NCBI GenBank assembly: GCA_964517265.1
Contig: CAZFBS010000004.1
Span: 1 to 64,000, forward strand
Direction: 5' to 3'
Origin: REEP01 sp964517265
GTDB lineage: Bacteria > Pseudomonadota > Alphaproteobacteria > Rhodospirillales > Defluviicoccaceae
Length of the DNA: 64,000 nucleotides
Within the stretch, counting starts at the first letter, position 1. Each line of letters starts with the position of its first letter. Shown in pieces: positions 8,227-14,998 of this stretch. The translations under genes and the position numbers were made by a program. Under the pieces are notes generated by a model. The model saw only the letters and a program-made list of their open reading frames with translations, was not told the DNA's origin and did not search any database.

Positions 8227-9225
8227 ATGGTCGTGCGAAAACTGACCCACAGCGGACTGCTGTTCATGGGGTGTGCCTTGCTTGGCCCGGTGGCGGCGTC
8301 GAATGCCGAGGCGCAATCTCAGCCACCGGCACAGCAGCAGGAGCAATCAGCGCAACAACCCGCAACCCCGGCGTATGCACGTGCTCAGCCGGATCCCGAG
8401 CAGGTGGAAACCGCGGAGCGCGAATGCCGGGACCGCCTGCAGACGGTGGAGGCGGTGGCGGTCATGCCGGACAGCGACGAGTTGCTGCTTCCGCGAGGGG
8501 ATCTGAACACGATCCGCGAGGCCGCTCTCGCTTTTGCCCGTGCCGGCCATCAGCAGGGGTGCGAAGAGGTGACGAGTGAGCTTCAGACTCTGCTCCAGGA
8601 TCGGCGCGAGGCGGTCGAAAGAGAACTCGAACTCCAGCGCGCTCGGCAGGCAATCCCGGTCACGCAACTGCCCTTCACCGTGACGCTATCGGATCTGGTG
8701 GGATCCGATGTGGTCAATCACGACCTGCAGGCGCTCGGCAAACTGGAAGATCTGATCCTGACGGACAGCGCCGGTCGGTACGCACTGATCGAGCACGGCG
8801 GCTTCCTTGGCATCGGCAAGAACTACACACCGGTCGCGCTGGAGCGGTTGCTTATGACGGAAGACCGCGAGCGTCTGGTCGTGCACGTCGCGGAAGAGGC
8901 GTTCTCGGACGCACCGGAAATCGACCCTGAGCAGATTGGCGAGGTACAGGCTTGGTCAAGCACGATTGATCAATGGTGGGTGGCGAATGTCGGCCCACAG
9001 CCCCAACCCCCGGGATATCAACCGGCGCCGACCCCGCAGCAACCCGCTCCGCCGCCGGCTGAGCCGGAGCCGCAGCCGGCTCCGCCGGCCGAGCAGCCGG
9101 CCGAAGATCCCGCCCAGCAACCCGCTCCGCCGCCAGCCGAACCGGAGCCACAGCCGGCCCCGCCGGTCGAGGATCCGGCTCAGCAACCGGATCAGGAGCC
9201 GGATCAGGAGCCGGAACAGCAATAA
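8227..9225 (+). CDS. Secreted PRC-barrel protein with Pro/Gln/Glu-rich tail
   Basis: About 332 aa from ATG 8227. N-terminal signal peptide (VVRKLTHSGLLFMGCALLG ... NAEAQ), a short coiled region, then a PRC-barrel-like domain around VTLSDLVGSDVVNHDL to YTPVALERLLM (about residues 152-210). The last 75 residues are a low-complexity tail built of repeats such as PAPPPAEPEPQPAPP and PDQEPDQEPEQQ. PRC barrels occur in stress and envelope proteins; the tail probably spans the periplasm or binds the wall. A GTG at 8206 is an alternative start, but the A-rich GGAGGGAT lies just before 8227. Convergent with the Pmp3 gene across a hairpin. Confidence 0.78.
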   Translation: MVVRKLTHSGLLFMGCALLGPVAASNAEAQSQPPAQQQEQSAQQPATPAYARAQPDPEQVETAERECRDRLQTVEAVAVMPDSDELLLPRGDLNTIREAALAFARAGHQQGCEEVTSELQTLLQDRREAVERELELQRARQAIPVTQLPFTVTLSDLVGSDVVNHDLQALGKLEDLILTDSAGRYALIEHGGFLGIGKNYTPVALERLLMTEDRERLVVHVAEEAFSDAPEIDPEQIGEVQAWSSTIDQWWVANVGPQPQPPGYQPAPTPQQPAPPPAEPEPQPAPPAEQPAEDPAQQPAPPPAEPEPQPAPPVEDPAQQPDQEPDQEPEQQ

Positions 9226-9307
9226 CGGCAACCGCGCCGTGCCCGATCCCGTGATTGCTTGTGATCCAATCTTGGATGATTCAGTCTCGGGGATTCAGCC
9301 TTGGGGC

Positions 9308-9329
9308 CGGTGCCGCTCGTGCGGCACCG
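9308..9329. terminator. Bidirectional hairpin between convergent genes
   Basis: CGGTGCCGC, TCGT loop, GCGGCACCG: a perfect 9-bp GC stem. Only a weak TTCCCGTT follows on the plus strand. Its place between the converging PRC-barrel and Pmp3 genes makes a shared transcript end likely. Confidence 0.5.
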
Positions 9330-9360
9330 TTCCCGTTCAATCCCCCGTCCAGTTCCTTGG

Positions 9361-9519
9361 TCAATCCTTCGCGATGACCCACACGGCGTGGATGATGCCA
9401 GGAATATAGCCCAACAAGGTGAGAAGGATATTGAGCCAGAAGTGTCCGCCGAAACCGACCTTGAGAAACACACCCAGAGGCGGAAGAAGGATTGCGAGGA
9501 CGATACGTAGAATATCCAT
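9361..9519 (-). CDS. Pmp3/YqaE-family membrane peptide
   Basis: 52 aa, MDILRIVLAILLPPLGVFLK then a second membrane segment ending HAVWVIAKD. The ILLPPLGVFLK sequence and the two-helix hairpin are diagnostic of the Pmp3/YqaE family, small inner-membrane peptides induced by salt or cold that affect membrane potential. The start at 9519 is fixed by this family's usual first residues; the frame is open upstream but non-family. The ribosome site is weak. A near-consensus EcfG promoter (GGAAC-N17-TGTT) on this strand lies at 9601-9626. Confidence 0.9.
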   Translation of the reverse strand: MDILRIVLAILLPPLGVFLKVGFGGHFWLNILLTLLGYIPGIIHAVWVIAKD

Positions 9520-9598
9520 GATCGATCTGGTTCCCGAAGTGGTTCGACAAAGTGGCGCGCGCAAAGATAGCGCACCAGCCATGATGACAGAATGGTTG

Positions 9599-9626
9599 GG
9601 AACACGGTCGTGATGGAGATCGTTCC
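9599..9626. promoter_or_regulatory. Overlapping divergent EcfG promoters
   Basis: Plus strand: GGAAC 9599-9603, 17 nt, CGTT 9621-9624, an exact consensus site facing the M48 protease (ATG 9764). Minus strand: GGAAC 9626-9622, 17 nt, TGTT 9604-9601, facing the Pmp3 gene (ATG 9519). The two -35/-10 pairs occupy the same 28 bp. A third GGAAC at 9693-9697 has a 15-nt spacer to CGTT and is less likely. Confidence 0.7.
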
Positions 9627-9763
9627 GCGTGCCAACTCGGTTGTTGAAAGCAGGTTCCTTGCGATCGTTTCCGGAAGCCATAGGTTTTCCCGGCGGATCG
9701 ATGGAACCATCGGCTCGCATCGCGTTCTTCTTGATAGGCGGCACCCAGCAACGGAGATGATCC

Positions 9764-10525
9764 ATGCGCGCGATCCTTCGCCCGTCCCGCGTTTTTCCTT
9801 TTGTTTTGACGGCAAGCATTCTGGCGGCCTGCGCGACCGCTCCGGTCACCGGGCGGCAGCAGTTCATCGCCGTTTCCGACACGCAGGCGGCCCAGCTCGG
9901 GGCTCAAGCTTTCCAGCAGATTGCAGCGGAAAAGCGGGTGGTGCGGGGAACGGCCGAAAGCCGCATGGTCGAGCAGGTGGGGCGTGACATTGCGAGCGTC
10001 GTCGATGCGCCCTACCAATGGGAGTTCGCCCTGTTCCAGGATTCCTCGCCCAATGCCTTTGCCTTGCCGGGCGGCAAGATCGGCGTAAACACCGGCCTGT
10101 TCCAGGTCGTCCGGAATGCCGACCAGTTGGCTGCGGTGGTTGCGCACGAGATCGCGCACGTGACGGCCCGCCACAGCGCCGAGCGAATGACGCAACAGAT
10201 GGCGATCAATGCGGGCCTGCTCGGGATCGGTGCGGCGACCAGTCCCGCTGCTGCCGACATCGTGGCGCAGGCCGCGACGCTCGGCGTCATTCTCCCGTTC
10301 TCGCGGACCCAGGAGCGGGAGTCCGACGAGATTGGCCTGACCTATATGGCGATGGCCGGCTATGATCCTCGGGCTGCGATCGAAGTGTGGCGGAACTTCG
10401 AGCGTCTGAGTTCGGCTCGGCCACCGGAGTTCCTCTCGACCCATCCCTCGCCTCCCAACCGGATCGAGCGACTGGAGGCCCTGATGCCGAAGGCCCTTGA
10501 GCTGTATCAGCAAAGCCAGTCTTGA
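9764..10525 (+). CDS. M48-family zinc metalloprotease, lipoprotein
   Basis: 253 aa. Signal peptide with lipobox around ILAAC (Cys23), then an M48 catalytic domain: H128-E129-I-A-H132 zinc motif, third ligand E186 in the RESDEIG segment, and the AFALPGGKIGVNTGL strand before it. It belongs with the LoiP/BepA/YcaL-type outer-membrane-associated proteases that degrade misfolded envelope proteins. There are no TPR repeats after the catalytic domain, so it is nearer LoiP/YcaL than BepA. A perfect EcfG promoter sits about 140 bp upstream. Monocistronic as far as can be seen. Confidence 0.92.
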   Translation: MRAILRPSRVFPFVLTASILAACATAPVTGRQQFIAVSDTQAAQLGAQAFQQIAAEKRVVRGTAESRMVEQVGRDIASVVDAPYQWEFALFQDSSPNAFALPGGKIGVNTGLFQVVRNADQLAAVVAHEIAHVTARHSAERMTQQMAINAGLLGIGAATSPAAADIVAQAATLGVILPFSRTQERESDEIGLTYMAMAGYDPRAAIEVWRNFERLSSARPPEFLSTHPSPPNRIERLEALMPKALELYQQSQS

Positions 10526-10590
10526 AGCGGACGGCTCTCAGGCAGCAGCGACGCTCAAGCGGATTTTATCCCCGCGCCGGCGGGTCCGGA

Positions 10591-10652
10591 GCCGGTTTGC
10601 CGCAAGCAGAGCCAAGTTAACCTGCTTTAAGGCAGCAGTTTTCCGCAAACCG
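10591..10652. other. Inverted-repeat element in the gap after the M48 gene
   Basis: CGGTTTGC at 10593-10600 pairs with GCAAACCG at 10645-10652; inside, CTGC at 10622-10625 pairs with GCAG at 10632-10635. The structure lacks a T-run. It lies in the 207-bp space between the M48 gene and the next small gene. Purpose unknown. Confidence 0.3.
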
Positions 10653-10732
10653 CAGTGTAGCGCTGCGCGATGCGGTCCGGTCCGGGTTCAGGATTGCTTC
10701 GGCGACATCAACGAGGTCTTTGGGTTCGGTGC

Positions 10733-10981
10733 ATGGCCGAGAAGGAGAGACTGTTGAAGGCGGAAGCTGCAGCCCTTGCGGCGCTTTCCATGGGAGAGTC
10801 CCTGGTCCTTGCGCTGGCGGAGAGCGGTGCCCTCAAAGTCACGGAGATCGAGGGGGTTCTCGATGACGCAGCGGCGGCTCATCGCGCGGCGGCGGCGGAG
10901 GGCAAAGATCCCGAGGTCAATCGCCTCGCTGCCGATGCGATCGAGCGTATTCGCAAAGGCCTTGAACTGGCAGGGCCATGA
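10733..10981 (+). CDS. Small hypothetical helical protein
   Basis: 82 aa, MAEKERLLKAEAAALAALSM..., predicted all-helical and acidic/Ala-rich, with no membrane segment, no cysteine motif and no family I recognise. Codon use looks coding (high third-position GC) and the composition resembles a small regulatory or ribosome-associated protein. The ribosome site is weak. It stands alone between the M48 gene and the candidate small RNA. Function unknown. Confidence 0.6.
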   Translation: MAEKERLLKAEAAALAALSMGESLVLALAESGALKVTEIEGVLDDAAAAHRAAAAEGKDPEVNRLAADAIERIRKGLELAGP

Positions 10982-11197
10982 TCGGCATTTCCCTGTCCGG
11001 CAGGGGGTAATCTCCGGCCCTATCGCGTCTGCGCCTGTGCGGCTTGTAGCCGGGGCCGTTCTCGCGCCGGCCAGAAGCCTTGCGCCGATGCGGTTTTGCT
11101 GAGGGGGCTATCGTCGCGGCCAACGCCACCGCCATGCTGTCCTCGCCCGCTTGGCTTCTCCTCGCTGCCTGCTCACCCAGAAGGGGGCGGCATCGAC

Positions 11198-11232
11198 AAA
11201 AAAATGGAGCGGCGCCACGTGGACGCCGCTCC
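11198..11232 (-). terminator. Rho-independent terminator, minus strand
   Basis: Stem GGAGCGGCG (11224-11232 as read on the minus strand) with CGCCGCTCC (11206-11214), a 9-nt partly palindromic loop, then ATTTTTTT (11205-11198) on the minus strand. One of the best intrinsic terminators in the window, with no minus-strand protein gene upstream of it. Confidence 0.8.
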
Positions 11233-11368
11233 TATCGAGACCGGCCGCTGGGGGCTGGGAGATGGATGCAGCCGGCCGTTTCCGAGGATGCGTTTTACCA
11301 GCAAGGAACACGGAAGGGATCTGCGCACCTTGCCGACTTCCAACACCCGTGCAATGCAGCGGGCTTGC
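11198..11368 (-). ncRNA. Candidate EcfG-controlled small RNA
   Basis: No protein gene occupies this minus-strand stretch, yet it has a consensus EcfG promoter (11376-11400) and a perfect GC hairpin with seven T behind it (11198-11232). The transcript would be about 165-172 nt. Seen by eye: a short 5' hairpin (CCCG ... CGGG at about 11345-11362), a central stem (11242-11250 with 11269-11278, one bulge) whose 18-nt loop reads CATCCATCTCCCAGCCCC, and the terminator stem. A C-rich exposed loop is typical of alphaproteobacterial regulatory RNAs that bind ribosome sites. It is divergent from the zinc-ribbon gene. Similar in logic to Caulobacter GsrN, though I claim no homology. Confidence 0.6.
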
Positions 11369-11375
11369 TTTGATC

Positions 11376-11400
11376 AACGGCTGCGCCGGATGAAGGTTCC
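11376..11400 (-). promoter_or_regulatory. EcfG-type promoter, consensus match
   Basis: Minus strand: GGAAC at 11400-11396, 16-nt spacer, CGTT at 11379-11376. Exact consensus. It points leftwards into a region without a minus-strand gene and so appears to serve the candidate small RNA. The remaining sequence 11401-11645 shows no further feature except a GGAGCG-TTGA-CGCTCC hairpin near 11543-11558. Confidence 0.7.
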
Positions 11401-11645
11401 CCGGACGCCGCAGACATTCGCGAAAAAAATTCCCAGGAGGCTGATGCGCGAGAACGGCGGCGGAAGGCAGCTCCCGACGCAGTCCTTCTCGAAGCGGCGG
11501 GGGTGGGACAACAGTATCCCTAAACCATGGCGGGAGCGGTGTGGGAGCGTTGACGCTCCTGCCGGTTGGGACCATGTCAGTCTGATGGTGCCTGGAACAG
11601 TGCCTCAGCACCACCGAGCGCGCAATGAGGAGGGCAATCTGTCCG

Positions 11646-11873
11646 ATGGCAGAGGCGGAAATCATCAAGGTGGTCTGTCCCCAGTGTGATGCCGTGATTG
11701 CGACCGTTCCGAAGGACAGGCCGCTGAAGACGGAGGGGCTGATCTGCAGCAACTGCGGAGCGAAACTGCGCTCACCGTCGCTTTTGGAAAAAGCGGCCGA
11801 TAAGGCACGGCGCGTGATCGAGAAGACCGAAGAATCGATCGAAAAAGGCCTCTCGCGCGACGGCGGTGGATGA
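11646..11873 (+). CDS. Small zinc-ribbon protein
   Basis: 75 aa from ATG 11646 (an in-frame ATG at 11625 overlaps the GAGGAGGG ribosome site, so it is less likely). Two CxxC pairs, CPQC and CSNC, 25-30 residues apart, form a zinc ribbon in the first half; the rest is a charged helix (LLEKAADKARRVIEKTEESIEK). It probably binds another macromolecule. The next frame begins within or just after its end, and the third gene encodes an exported peptidase, so the three look like one transcript. No named family recognised. Confidence 0.72.
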   Translation: MAEAEIIKVVCPQCDAVIATVPKDRPLKTEGLICSNCGAKLRSPSLLEKAADKARRVIEKTEESIEKGLSRDGGG

Positions 11874-11907
11874 ACGTCGCTCGCCGGAAGGGAAGGAGTT
11901 TGACAAA

Positions 11908-12144
11908 ATGGTATCATCACAGCCGCGTCAGCAGTCTTCGAGCGCGCAACCCTCTCCGACCCCTCAAGCAGCATCCCAGCCAGCAACGACGCGGGAAAGC
12001 GGCTCTGAGAATCATTCTCCGATGGACCCGCAGAAGGCGCGGCAGGGTCAGGTCATCCTGAAAACGTCCGCTCAGCGCTGGATTTTTTTCGGAGCCCTGG
12101 GATTGGCGGCGGTTTTGGGCATTGTAATCGCCGTTCTGGCGTGA
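11908..12144 (+). CDS. Tail-anchored small membrane protein
   Basis: 78 aa. The first 50 residues are polar and Ser/Gln/Pro-rich (SSQPRQQSSSAQPSPTPQAA); the C-terminus is one membrane segment (IFFGALGLAAVLGIVIAVLA) that ends the protein. ATG 11908 has AAGGAG nine bases before it; a GTG at 11866 overlapping the zinc-ribbon stop is weaker. Its stop overlaps the S10 peptidase start in GTGA (12141-12144), so the two are translationally coupled. Function unknown; a membrane adaptor for the zinc-ribbon or peptidase partner is speculation. Confidence 0.7.
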   Translation: MVSSQPRQQSSSAQPSPTPQAASQPATTRESGSENHSPMDPQKARQGQVILKTSAQRWIFFGALGLAAVLGIVIAVLA

Positions 12145-13880
12145 GCACCCGCAGCAGCCACGTCTCACGGAGGCCCCGCATCGTGCGGGCCGTGGCAGCG
12201 GCGATAGTGTTCGCGTCGGTGGCTGCCGGCATGTTTCCGGTGGCGGGCGCCACGACCGAGCCTGTGCTGCTTTTCCCGACCGTTTCCACCGTCGATGTGC
12301 CGGCGAGCCCAGAGGCGGAAACGTCGGGACCGGATGCTCCCCAGGCCGAGACGCCGGACTCCAGAACCACCGAGAAACACAGTGCGGCTCCGGGCGCGCA
12401 AGCCGTGCAGCGAGAGCCGCTGGCAACGACGCGCCATCGGATCGACGTTCAGAGCGAGCCCTTGTCCTATACGGCGACCGCCGGGCGTCTGCCTCTTCAG
12501 ATCGACGGCTCACACAAGGCGGACGTGTTCTTCGTCAGCTATCGGCGGGATGATCCGGGTATTGACCGCGCCGAGCGCCCGCTCACGTTCGTGTTCAACG
12601 GCGGGCCCGGTGCGGCGTCCGCCTACCTGCACCTTGGAGCGCTGGGGCCACATCGTCTTGTCGTCGAGGATGACGGTGTCATCCCGCCGGCACCGGCGCG
12701 TCTGACAGAAAACCACGAGACATGGCTGACGTTCACCGATCTTGTCTTCGTCGATCCCGTCGGCACCGGGTACAGTCGCCGGGCGGGCGGAAAAAGCGAT
12801 GCGCAGTCGCCGTTCTGGGAGACGCGAGAGGACATCCGCTCCCTTGCCGAATTTATCCGGTCCTATCTCACCCTCAACGATCGGCGTCTTTCTCCGGTGT
12901 TTCTGGCAGGCGAAAGCTACGGCGGATTTCGCGTCGCCCGCCTTGCCGATACGCTGACGAGCGAAGTGGGAGTCGGGCTGAACGGCGTCGTGCTGATTTC
13001 GCCGGTTCTGGAATTCTCCTTGATGTATGGCGATGCCTACACGCTGCTGCCGTGGGTGCTGCAACTGCCGGCATATGCGGCGACGGCGCTGGCCCATGAT
13101 CGAGCCGATTTCGCCGGGGATTCGGAAGATCTTGCCGAAATTCTGAAGCCGGTGGAGTCGTTCAGTCTCAACCGGTATCTGAACGGGCTGGCGGAGGGTG
13201 AGCGAGCGGACGGCGAGGCGCGGGCATCCCTTTACCGGCAAATTGCGCGGTACACCGGACTTTCCCCGGATCTTATCCAGCGGCACCGCGGGCGGATCCC
13301 CCGCGATGTTTTCGCCAGGCACGTTCTGGGAAGCGAGTCGCGAATGGTGAGTCTTTACGATGGCACCATCGTCGGGATCGATCCGCGACCGGAAAGCGAA
13401 GGTTGGACGGGCCATGATCCGGTTCTGCAGGGCCTAACCGCTCCCCTCTCCAGCACCCTTGTTGCGTATCTTCGCGATCATCTCGGTTACCAGAGCGATC
13501 TGTCTTATCAACTCCTCAACCCCGCGGTATCCCGTGGCTGGCAGTGGCGGCGGAATGATCACGGCCAAGGCTATATCGGCGCCGCCGATGACCTGAAGAC
13601 TGCGATGAGTCTCAATCGCCACCTGAAGACCTGGATCGCGCACGGTTATCATGACCTCGTCACACCGTATTTTGCCTCACAGTATGTTGTGGAACAGATG
13701 GCTTTGGACCCCGCCATCCGGGCCAACCTGACATTGGCGACCTACCACGGCGGGCATATGTTCTACACGCGCAGCGAAGCGCGTGAACGATTTGCCGAGG
13801 ACGCGCGGGCGTTTTACCGCGATGCCACGCGCGCCGGTACTGGTGCGGCAGACCCCTTGGAAGCGGACAACTCCAGATGA
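12141..13880 (+). CDS. Serine carboxypeptidase, peptidase family S10
   Basis: 579 aa with GTG start overlapping the previous stop. Signal sequence (residues 14-37, ending VAGA), a disordered linker to about 100, then the S10 alpha/beta-hydrolase: NGGPGAAS (153-160, oxyanion hole), DPVGTGYS (205-212), nucleophile S259 in GESYGG, D505 in YHDLVTPY and H539 in GGHMFY. All three catalytic residues are present, so it should be an active periplasmic or secreted carboxypeptidase. S10 enzymes are best known from eukaryotes but have a scattered bacterial branch. Coupled to a small membrane protein and a zinc-ribbon gene. Confidence 0.92.
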   Translation: MSTRSSHVSRRPRIVRAVAAAIVFASVAAGMFPVAGATTEPVLLFPTVSTVDVPASPEAETSGPDAPQAETPDSRTTEKHSAAPGAQAVQREPLATTRHRIDVQSEPLSYTATAGRLPLQIDGSHKADVFFVSYRRDDPGIDRAERPLTFVFNGGPGAASAYLHLGALGPHRLVVEDDGVIPPAPARLTENHETWLTFTDLVFVDPVGTGYSRRAGGKSDAQSPFWETREDIRSLAEFIRSYLTLNDRRLSPVFLAGESYGGFRVARLADTLTSEVGVGLNGVVLISPVLEFSLMYGDAYTLLPWVLQLPAYAATALAHDRADFAGDSEDLAEILKPVESFSLNRYLNGLAEGERADGEARASLYRQIARYTGLSPDLIQRHRGRIPRDVFARHVLGSESRMVSLYDGTIVGIDPRPESEGWTGHDPVLQGLTAPLSSTLVAYLRDHLGYQSDLSYQLLNPAVSRGWQWRRNDHGQGYIGAADDLKTAMSLNRHLKTWIAHGYHDLVTPYFASQYVVEQMALDPAIRANLTLATYHGGHMFYTRSEARERFAEDARAFYRDATRAGTGAADPLEADNSR

Positions 13881-14230
13881 CGCGCTTGCCGGTCAGGATG
13901 GCGCCGCGGTGAAATCGGGCAACGCCGGGGTGCTCGCGGAACAGCCGATCGGTGATCCGCCAGCCGCTATCGCAAGAAGCGCTGCCGGGGTCTCTGCCGC
14001 AACGCCTCCGGATGTTGCCGAGGCTCGGAAGAATGTCGTCGGGGACCGGCAAACGCTCATGGCACTCTCGATGGTGTTTCTTGCGCGCTGCGGAAAAACA
14101 GCTGCGGCGTAGGGCGCCGGCAGCGGATACACTGGGCCGGCGCCTCGGCACTTGCCACGCGAATCCGGGGCGATTGCCGGAGATCGGCTCCGGAAGGAGT
14201 CGTTGAGACCGGTCTGCAAGGAGGGATGCG
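13881..14230. other. Intergenic stretch with one hairpin
   Basis: 350 bp between the S10 gene and the HPF-like gene. GGCGCCGGC at 14113-14121 pairs with GCCGGCGCC at 14136-14144 across a 14-nt loop, no T-run. An open frame of about 109 codons crosses it but overlaps the peptidase and has no protein-like character. Nothing else seen. Confidence 0.4.
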
Positions 14231-14797
14231 ATGGATGTGCCGCTCGAATTGAGCTTTCAAAATGTTGATCCTTCGGAGTTCGTCGAAGCCCGCGTTCGTG
14301 AGCGCGTCGACAAGCTCCAACGCTATTATGAACATATCAACAGCTGCCGGGTTGCCGTGACGCTGCCCCACAAGCAGCATCTGAAGGGCAACCCGTATCA
14401 TATCCGCATTGAAGTGCGGGTGCCGGGGACGGAACTCGTGGTCAGCCGGGATCCTGGTGACAACAATGCCCATCAGGACGTTTACGTCGCCATTCGTGAT
14501 GCGTTCGATGCCGCCGAACGTCAACTGGAGGAGTTCTCCCGCAAGCAGCGGGGCGAGGTGAAGCGGCATGACATCCCGTTGCAGGGCAAGGTGCTGCGAA
14601 CCTTCGCGGAGCACGGTTTCATCGCCACCAACGATGGCCGGGAGATCTACTTCCACAAAAACAGCGTCGTCGAAGGTCGCTTCGAGGATCTTGATGAGGG
14701 CACCCCCGTTGAACTCGCGATGATCCACGGAGAAAGTCCGATGGGTCCACAGGCGACCACGGTGCGTCCGATCCGCCTTACCCAGTACATTCCCTAG
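14231..14797 (+). CDS. HPF/RaiA-like ribosome factor fused to a cold-shock domain
   Basis: 188 aa. Residues 1-113 follow the HPF/RaiA (S30AE) pattern: FQNVDPSEFVEARVRERVDKLQ, a basic central sheet and DVYVAIRDAFDAAERQLEEF. Residues 118-185 are a cold-shock/OB-like domain with GKVLRTFAEHGFIATNDGRE and IYFHKNSVV, close to the CspA RNA-binding motifs. HPF proteins cap the decoding site of resting ribosomes; adding an RNA-binding fold might guide mRNA clearance, which is inference. CAAGGAGGG precedes the ATG by 4-8 nt. It sits inside the stress island. Confidence 0.88.
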   Translation: MDVPLELSFQNVDPSEFVEARVRERVDKLQRYYEHINSCRVAVTLPHKQHLKGNPYHIRIEVRVPGTELVVSRDPGDNNAHQDVYVAIRDAFDAAERQLEEFSRKQRGEVKRHDIPLQGKVLRTFAEHGFIATNDGREIYFHKNSVVEGRFEDLDEGTPVELAMIHGESPMGPQATTVRPIRLTQYIP

Positions 14798-14998
14798 AAC
14801 CGCCGGAGACTCGGATGTAACCGGGTGCGAAGGCGCCGACGGAAAACCGCCTCGCAGGGCAACGACGTGAGCTTGGCTGGGTTCGATGGATCAAAGTGGG
14901 CTGCTCTTGACAACAACCGCCGGGGTTCGCTTTTTGAACCGAGGCCATAGCCATCGCCGGCCTCGCCTCTGCACACGAGGCTGACAGAGAGGATGAAC

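Noticed and set aside
9693..9715. GGAAC with CGTT 15 nt later as a second M48 promoter
   Set aside because: Spacer is one short of the EcfG range and a perfect site lies upstream.
11108..11986. 292-codon minus-strand frame over the sRNA region
   Set aside because: Runs through the terminator and antisense to two small genes; composition not protein-like. The stretch is better explained as an sRNA gene.
13783..14112. 109-codon plus-strand frame after the S10 gene
   Set aside because: Overlaps the peptidase out of frame and lacks a ribosome site.
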